Assembly (NCBI GenBank): GCA_028290245.1
Contig: JAQGKG010000446.1
Span: forward strand, 1 to 17,543
From: Devosia sp.
Lineage (GTDB): Bacteria; Pseudomonadota; Alphaproteobacteria; Rhizobiales; Devosiaceae
Direction of reading: 5' to 3'
Length of the DNA: 17,543 bases
Shown: positions 14,869 to 17,543 of the stretch, in pieces
How the letters are laid out: the number at the start of each line of letters is the position of its first letter
How positions within the stretch are numbered: position 1 is the first letter of the stretch
The notes under the pieces: model-generated
The model's input: only the letters and a program-made list of their open reading frames with translations
What the model was told of the DNA's origin: nothing
Databases searched by the model: none
Position numbers and translations under genes: made by a program

Positions 14869-15950
14869 GCCCGTACCTGCAGCGGCGATGCCGGCAGCGT
14901 TTCTTGCTCACGCTCGCCCAGCCAGCTGGCTAGATCGCGCAGGCCTTCTTGCCAGCCGATTTTGGCCCGCCAGCCCAATTCGGCCTCGAGCCGAGTGGTT
15001 TCTGCGACAAAGTATAGTTGGTCGCCTTCGCGCCAAGTGTCCTGCTGAACCACGAGAGGTTCACCGACGAGGCGCTGGATTTCGTCCAGGACCATGTTGA
15101 GACTAACCGCGTTGCGGGGGCCACCGCCCAGGTTGAAGGCACGGCCGCGAACCTTGTCGATACTGGCTAGTGTCGCGCGGTAAGCCGCGACGGCGTCGCG
15201 GACATGCAGGACGTCGCGCACCTGCTTGCCGTCGCCATAGATCGTAATGCCGGCCCCCTTGAGGGCGCAGATCAGGAAATGGGCGACCCACCCCTGGTCT
15301 TCCGTGCCGAATTGGCGCGGCCCATAGATGCAGCTCATGCGAAGCACCGCCGTGGGGATACCGTAGGAGCGCTCGTAATCGAGCACATACTGGTCGGCTA
15401 CGCCCTTCGAACACCCATAGGGCGTACATAAATCGAGCCGTCGACCCTCGTTGATGCCACGGGCCCGGATCTGCTCGTCGACAGGAGCGTGCTGATCTTC
15501 GAGTTCGATCAACTGCAGGTCATGCAGCCCGCCATAGACTTTGTTGGTGCTCGAAAAGATGACCGGCGCGCGCCGCCCAGCCTTGCGAACTGCTTCCAGC
15601 ACGTTGAGCGTACCCCGCGCGTTCACTTCGAAATCACCGACGGGATCGACAAGACTCGTGGTTACCGCGGTCTGCGCCGCGAAATGAAACACCGCTTTGG
15701 CGCCGGCAATCACTGGCTCAATAGCGGCCGCGTTGCGGATGTCGGCAATAACGACTTGCAGCTTGCTGCCGTGTCGAGCTTGCAGCCAGCTGAGGTTCTG
15801 CTGCACGCCATCACGGCTGAGATTATCGAGCACGGTAACCGCCTCGCCATCCGCGAGCAGAGCATCGGCAAGGTTGGAGCCAATGAAGCCTGCACCACCG
15901 GTGATGACAATGCCGCGGTCTGCCGAATTTAACCGGGTTGCTCTGCTCAT
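14865..15950 (-). CDS. NAD-dependent SDR epimerase, CDP-paratose 2-epimerase-like
   Basis: This extended SDR of 361 residues has GGAGFIG (18-24), the catalytic strand SSTNKVYG (133-140) and Tyr178-x3-Lys182 in TPYGCSK. The stretches TPYGCSKGVADQYVLDYERS, QFGTEDQGWV and ITIYGDGKQVRDVLH are hallmarks of CDP-paratose 2-epimerase (Tyv/RfbE) and its close relatives, which invert C2 of a nucleotide sugar. No CDP-3,6-dideoxyhexose pathway gene is nearby, so the natural substrate may be another UDP- or CDP-sugar. The start at ATG 15950 overlaps the upstream stop by 4 nt. The same frame is open a further 217 codons upstream, but that is a shadow of the previous gene. It is the second gene of the operon. 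Confidence 0.87.
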   Translation of the reverse strand: MSRATRLNSADRGIVITGGAGFIGSNLADALLADGEAVTVLDNLSRDGVQQNLSWLQARHGSKLQVVIADIRNAAAIEPVIAGAKAVFHFAAQTAVTTSLVDPVGDFEVNARGTLNVLEAVRKAGRRAPVIFSSTNKVYGGLHDLQLIELEDQHAPVDEQIRARGINEGRRLDLCTPYGCSKGVADQYVLDYERSYGIPTAVLRMSCIYGPRQFGTEDQGWVAHFLICALKGAGITIYGDGKQVRDVLHVRDAVAAYRATLASIDKVRGRAFNLGGGPRNAVSLNMVLDEIQRLVGEPLVVQQDTWREGDQLYFVAETTRLEAELGWRAKIGWQEGLRDLASWLGEREQETLPASPLQVRA

Positions 15951-17053
15951 GAAACAAGACCTCGTTCTTCGAGTTGGCGCCTCATTTCTGCACCGCGATC
16001 GACCGCCTGTTCCTTCCGCACCCAATCGGCCAGTTCGTCTAGCGAATCTTCCAGCCGGAACTGGGGCTCGAAGCCGAGCAATTCGCGCGCTTTTGAAATG
16101 TCGGCAAAGCAATTGCGGATGTCGCCCGAGCGGGCTTTGCCCATGATTTCGGGGGTGAGATGCTGAACGCCCATGGCTTTGGCTAGCATGGTCGCGACGT
16201 CGGCTATGGCATAAGCGTGTCCGCTGCCAACATTGATGACGTGGCCCGCTGCGCTGCGCTGCTCGAGGGCCAGCCGGAAGGCCCGCGCTACGTCGCGGAC
16301 ATGGACGAAGTCGCGCTGCTGCCGGCCATCCTCGAAAATCATAGGCGATTGGCCATTTAGCAGTCTGGATGCAAAATTCGCCAAGACGCCCGTATAGGGG
16401 TTGGACAGCGCCTGGCCTGGCCCGAAGACGTTGAACAGGCGCAACGCCACGGCATCCACGCCATAGGCCTCGCCAAAGATCAGCACTGCGCGTTCCTGGG
16501 CATATTTGGTCAGGGCATAAATCGACGCGAGATCGACCGGCTTGTGCTCGTCGGTGGGGCCGGGCACCAGGCGCGATCCGTCCGCTGCAGCCGGATCCCA
16601 TCGACCCGCCTTGATGTCGGCACCGCGCCTGCGGATAGCACCAGCACTGCTGCCGTCCGCCTGCCGGTAAACGCCCTCGCCATAGACGCTCATCGACGAA
16701 GCGACGACGATGCGGCTGACCGGCGTATCGATCATCGCCTCCAGCAGCACCGCAGTGCCAAGGTCATTGCCTCCCACATAGCGGGCAATCTCGTACATGG
16801 ACTGGCCGACGCCGACTTCCGCGGCTAGATGGACCACACCATCGATATTGCGCAGTGCGTCTGTAACCGCTGCCTTGTCGCGAATGTCTGCTTTGACCAG
16901 TTCGACGCCTGAGGGCACTGCGGCGGTGGCGTCGCCATGAACCTGCTCGATCAGGTTATCGAGGATGCGCACGCCATAACCCTGGGCGAGCAATTCTTCC
17001 GTGACATAGCGTCCAATAAAGCCGCATCCGCCTGTAATCAGTATCTGTTTCAT
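15947..17053 (-). CDS. NAD-dependent SDR epimerase, dTDP-rhamnose 4-epimerase-like
   Basis: This is the first gene of the glycan operon, an extended SDR of 368 residues with GGCGFIG (8-14), VVASSMSVYGEG (117-127) and Tyr179-x3-Lys183 in SIYALTK. Between the catalytic strand and Tyr it has a long insertion (about 128-172) ending in VPGPTDEHKP. This layout is typical of dTDP-L-rhamnose 4-epimerase-like proteins, many of which carry a zinc-binding Cys cluster there; in this protein the insertion has no cysteine. It likely epimerises C4 of a nucleotide sugar, substrate unassigned. The start at ATG 17053 (MKQILITGG) is chosen from the family N-terminus; the frame runs 55 codons further up with low-quality sequence. 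The ribosome site is weak. Confidence 0.86.
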   Translation of the reverse strand: MKQILITGGCGFIGRYVTEELLAQGYGVRILDNLIEQVHGDATAAVPSGVELVKADIRDKAAVTDALRNIDGVVHLAAEVGVGQSMYEIARYVGGNDLGTAVLLEAMIDTPVSRIVVASSMSVYGEGVYRQADGSSAGAIRRRGADIKAGRWDPAAADGSRLVPGPTDEHKPVDLASIYALTKYAQERAVLIFGEAYGVDAVALRLFNVFGPGQALSNPYTGVLANFASRLLNGQSPMIFEDGRQQRDFVHVRDVARAFRLALEQRSAAGHVINVGSGHAYAIADVATMLAKAMGVQHLTPEIMGKARSGDIRNCFADISKARELLGFEPQFRLEDSLDELADWVRKEQAVDRGAEMRRQLEERGLVS

Positions 17054-17172
17054 GGTGCCCAACTGCAAGGTAAGTAGCTTGGTTAGGAAGCCGATGTGGC
17101 CGGTCAGGTTCCGGCTGCCCCAAGTGCCTCCGGCCAACGCAGTCCACTCTTGGGGGCAAAGACCAGCAATTC

Positions 17173-17191
17173 CGCCGAGTCCCGCTCGGCG
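17173..17191. other. 7-bp inverted repeat in the divergent intergenic region
   Basis: Arms CGCCGAG (17173-17179) and CTCGGCG (17185-17191) flank TCCCG. It lies about 120 bp upstream of the glycan operon start and could be a regulator site or a leader hairpin. Confidence 0.3.
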
Positions 17192-17347
17192 CGGAGACGT
17201 TGGGCAGCTCTCCGGCATTATCTTAAGTTAACGACGCAGGCCGGACTACAACTGGCTCCTAATCGGAGAACGGCTTGTTTGCCATTGGCCGGCACGCATT
17301 TTTCCTTAAGGCTTCCTAAGTCGCTACCCGACCCAATCAGGGCATGA

Positions 17348-17372
17348 GGAACAAAGCTTCAGACTACCGGTT
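17348..17372 (+). promoter_or_regulatory. Candidate EcfG-type (general stress) promoter for ugd
   Basis: GGAAC at 17348-17352, then 16 bp, then GGTT at 17369-17372. The alphaproteobacterial EcfG consensus is GGAAC-N16/17-CGTT, so the -35 is exact and the -10 has one mismatch. Transcription would start about 35 bp before the ATG at 17413. Confidence 0.33.
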
Positions 17373-17412
17373 GCAGCCCCGAGAGTTCAAGATTGTGTGG
17401 TCGGAGGCGGGT

Positions 17413-17543
17413 ATGAAGCTTGTAGTGCTAGGCGCGGGGTATGTGGGGCTAACCACCAGCGCTTGCCTGTCGGAACTGGGTCACGACGTGACTTGCTGCG
17501 ACATCGACGATGAACGCATTGCCGCACTGAACCGTGCCGAGAC
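17413..17543 (+). CDS. ugd: UDP-glucose 6-dehydrogenase, N-terminal fragment (cut by window end)
   Basis: The first 43 codons read MKLVVLGAGYVGLTTSACLS and then ELGHDVTCCDIDDERIAALN. This is the canonical NAD-binding Rossmann start of the UDP-glucose/GDP-mannose dehydrogenase family, with GAGYVG at 7-12 and the acidic Asp (CDID) that holds the NAD ribose. The start is supported by GGAGG at 17403-17407. UDP-glucose 6-dehydrogenase oxidises UDP-glucose to UDP-glucuronate. GDP-mannose dehydrogenase shares this N-terminus and cannot be fully excluded, but the presence of a UDP-glucuronate decarboxylase-like gene in the divergent operon makes the UDP-glucose enzyme the better choice. The gene continues beyond the window. 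Confidence 0.85.
   Translation, partial: MKLVVLGAGYVGLTTSACLSELGHDVTCCDIDDERIAALNRAE

Larger units (their letters stand above)
17054..17412. promoter_or_regulatory. Divergent promoter region between glycan operon and ugd
   Basis: These 359 bp hold no gene I can support. They must carry the operon promoter (minus) and the dehydrogenase promoter (plus). A perfect 7-bp hairpin CGCCGAG/CTCGGCG lies at 17173-17191. TTAAG-type AT islands occur near 17220-17230 and 17305-17320. No confident housekeeping -35/-10 pair is visible for the operon; a GGAAC on its strand (17112-17108) lacks a CGTT at the right distance. Confidence 0.55.

Noticed and set aside
15951..16601. 217-codon N-terminal extension of the CDP-paratose-epimerase-like frame
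   Set aside because: It lies entirely inside the upstream SDR gene, reads as Arg/Gly/Ala-rich shadow sequence, and the ATG at 15950 gives the family N-terminus and the 4-nt overlap seen elsewhere in the operon.
17088..17112. GGAAC-N16-GCTT on the minus strand as a promoter for the glycan operon
   Set aside because: The -10 element matches the CGTT consensus at only two of four positions.
17054..17218. 55-codon extension of the first SDR gene
   Set aside because: The Rossmann start MKQILITGG at 17053 matches the family; the upstream residues do not resemble any SDR N-terminus.
1..17543. CRISPR arrays, tRNA or rRNA genes, transposases, phage genes
   Set aside because: No regularly spaced repeats, cloverleaf-like sequences, or transposase/integrase motifs were seen on either strand; the only repeats are short and local.

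Overview
The window is GC-rich, gene-dense bacterial DNA. It most likely comes from an alphaproteobacterium, with Sphingomonadales as the best guess. This rests on an HWE-type histidine kinase with two lone FATGUY-type receivers, DUF982-like small proteins and the sphingomonad feel of several small stress-associated ORFs. The placement is inferred from family distribution, not from any marker gene.

Left part (1-6100), stress response and signalling. A dimanganese catalase with all metal ligands present is followed by a 12-bp hairpin and two small, very hydrophilic proteins translated as a pair. Facing them on the minus strand is a signalling unit: a 1028-residue CheB-CheR-coiled coil-PAS-HWE kinase, then two single-domain response regulators with no output domain. 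A 423-bp intergenic region separates the kinase from a divergent 75-residue conserved-looking small protein.

Middle (6090-9360), small genes around glgX, all on the minus strand. There is an unrecognised small protein, a 41-codon DUF982-like ORF, a clear DUF982-like gene preceded by a 17-bp direct repeat and carrying a 24-bp palindrome at its 5' end, a complete GlgX-type glycogen debranching enzyme, and a 76-residue hypothetical with a strong TATAAT box upstream.

Right part (9404-17543), a seven-gene minus-strand glycan operon and the start of a divergent UDP-glucose 6-dehydrogenase. In transcription order the operon is: a dTDP-rhamnose-4-epimerase-like SDR, a CDP-paratose-2-epimerase-like SDR, a GT4 glycosyltransferase, three tandem paralogous CgeB-like GT-B glycosyltransferases, and a UDP-glucuronate decarboxylase-like SDR. 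Five of the six junctions are 4-nt overlaps or a 3-nt gap. Ugd makes UDP-glucuronate and the decarboxylase-like enzyme would turn it into UDP-xylose. The other two SDRs would supply epimerised sugars and the four transferases would assemble them. No polymerase, flippase or export gene lies in the window, so the final product (exopolysaccharide, glycolipid or protein glycan) is open. The three diverged CgeB-like paralogs fused into this operon are the best candidate for an undescribed system.
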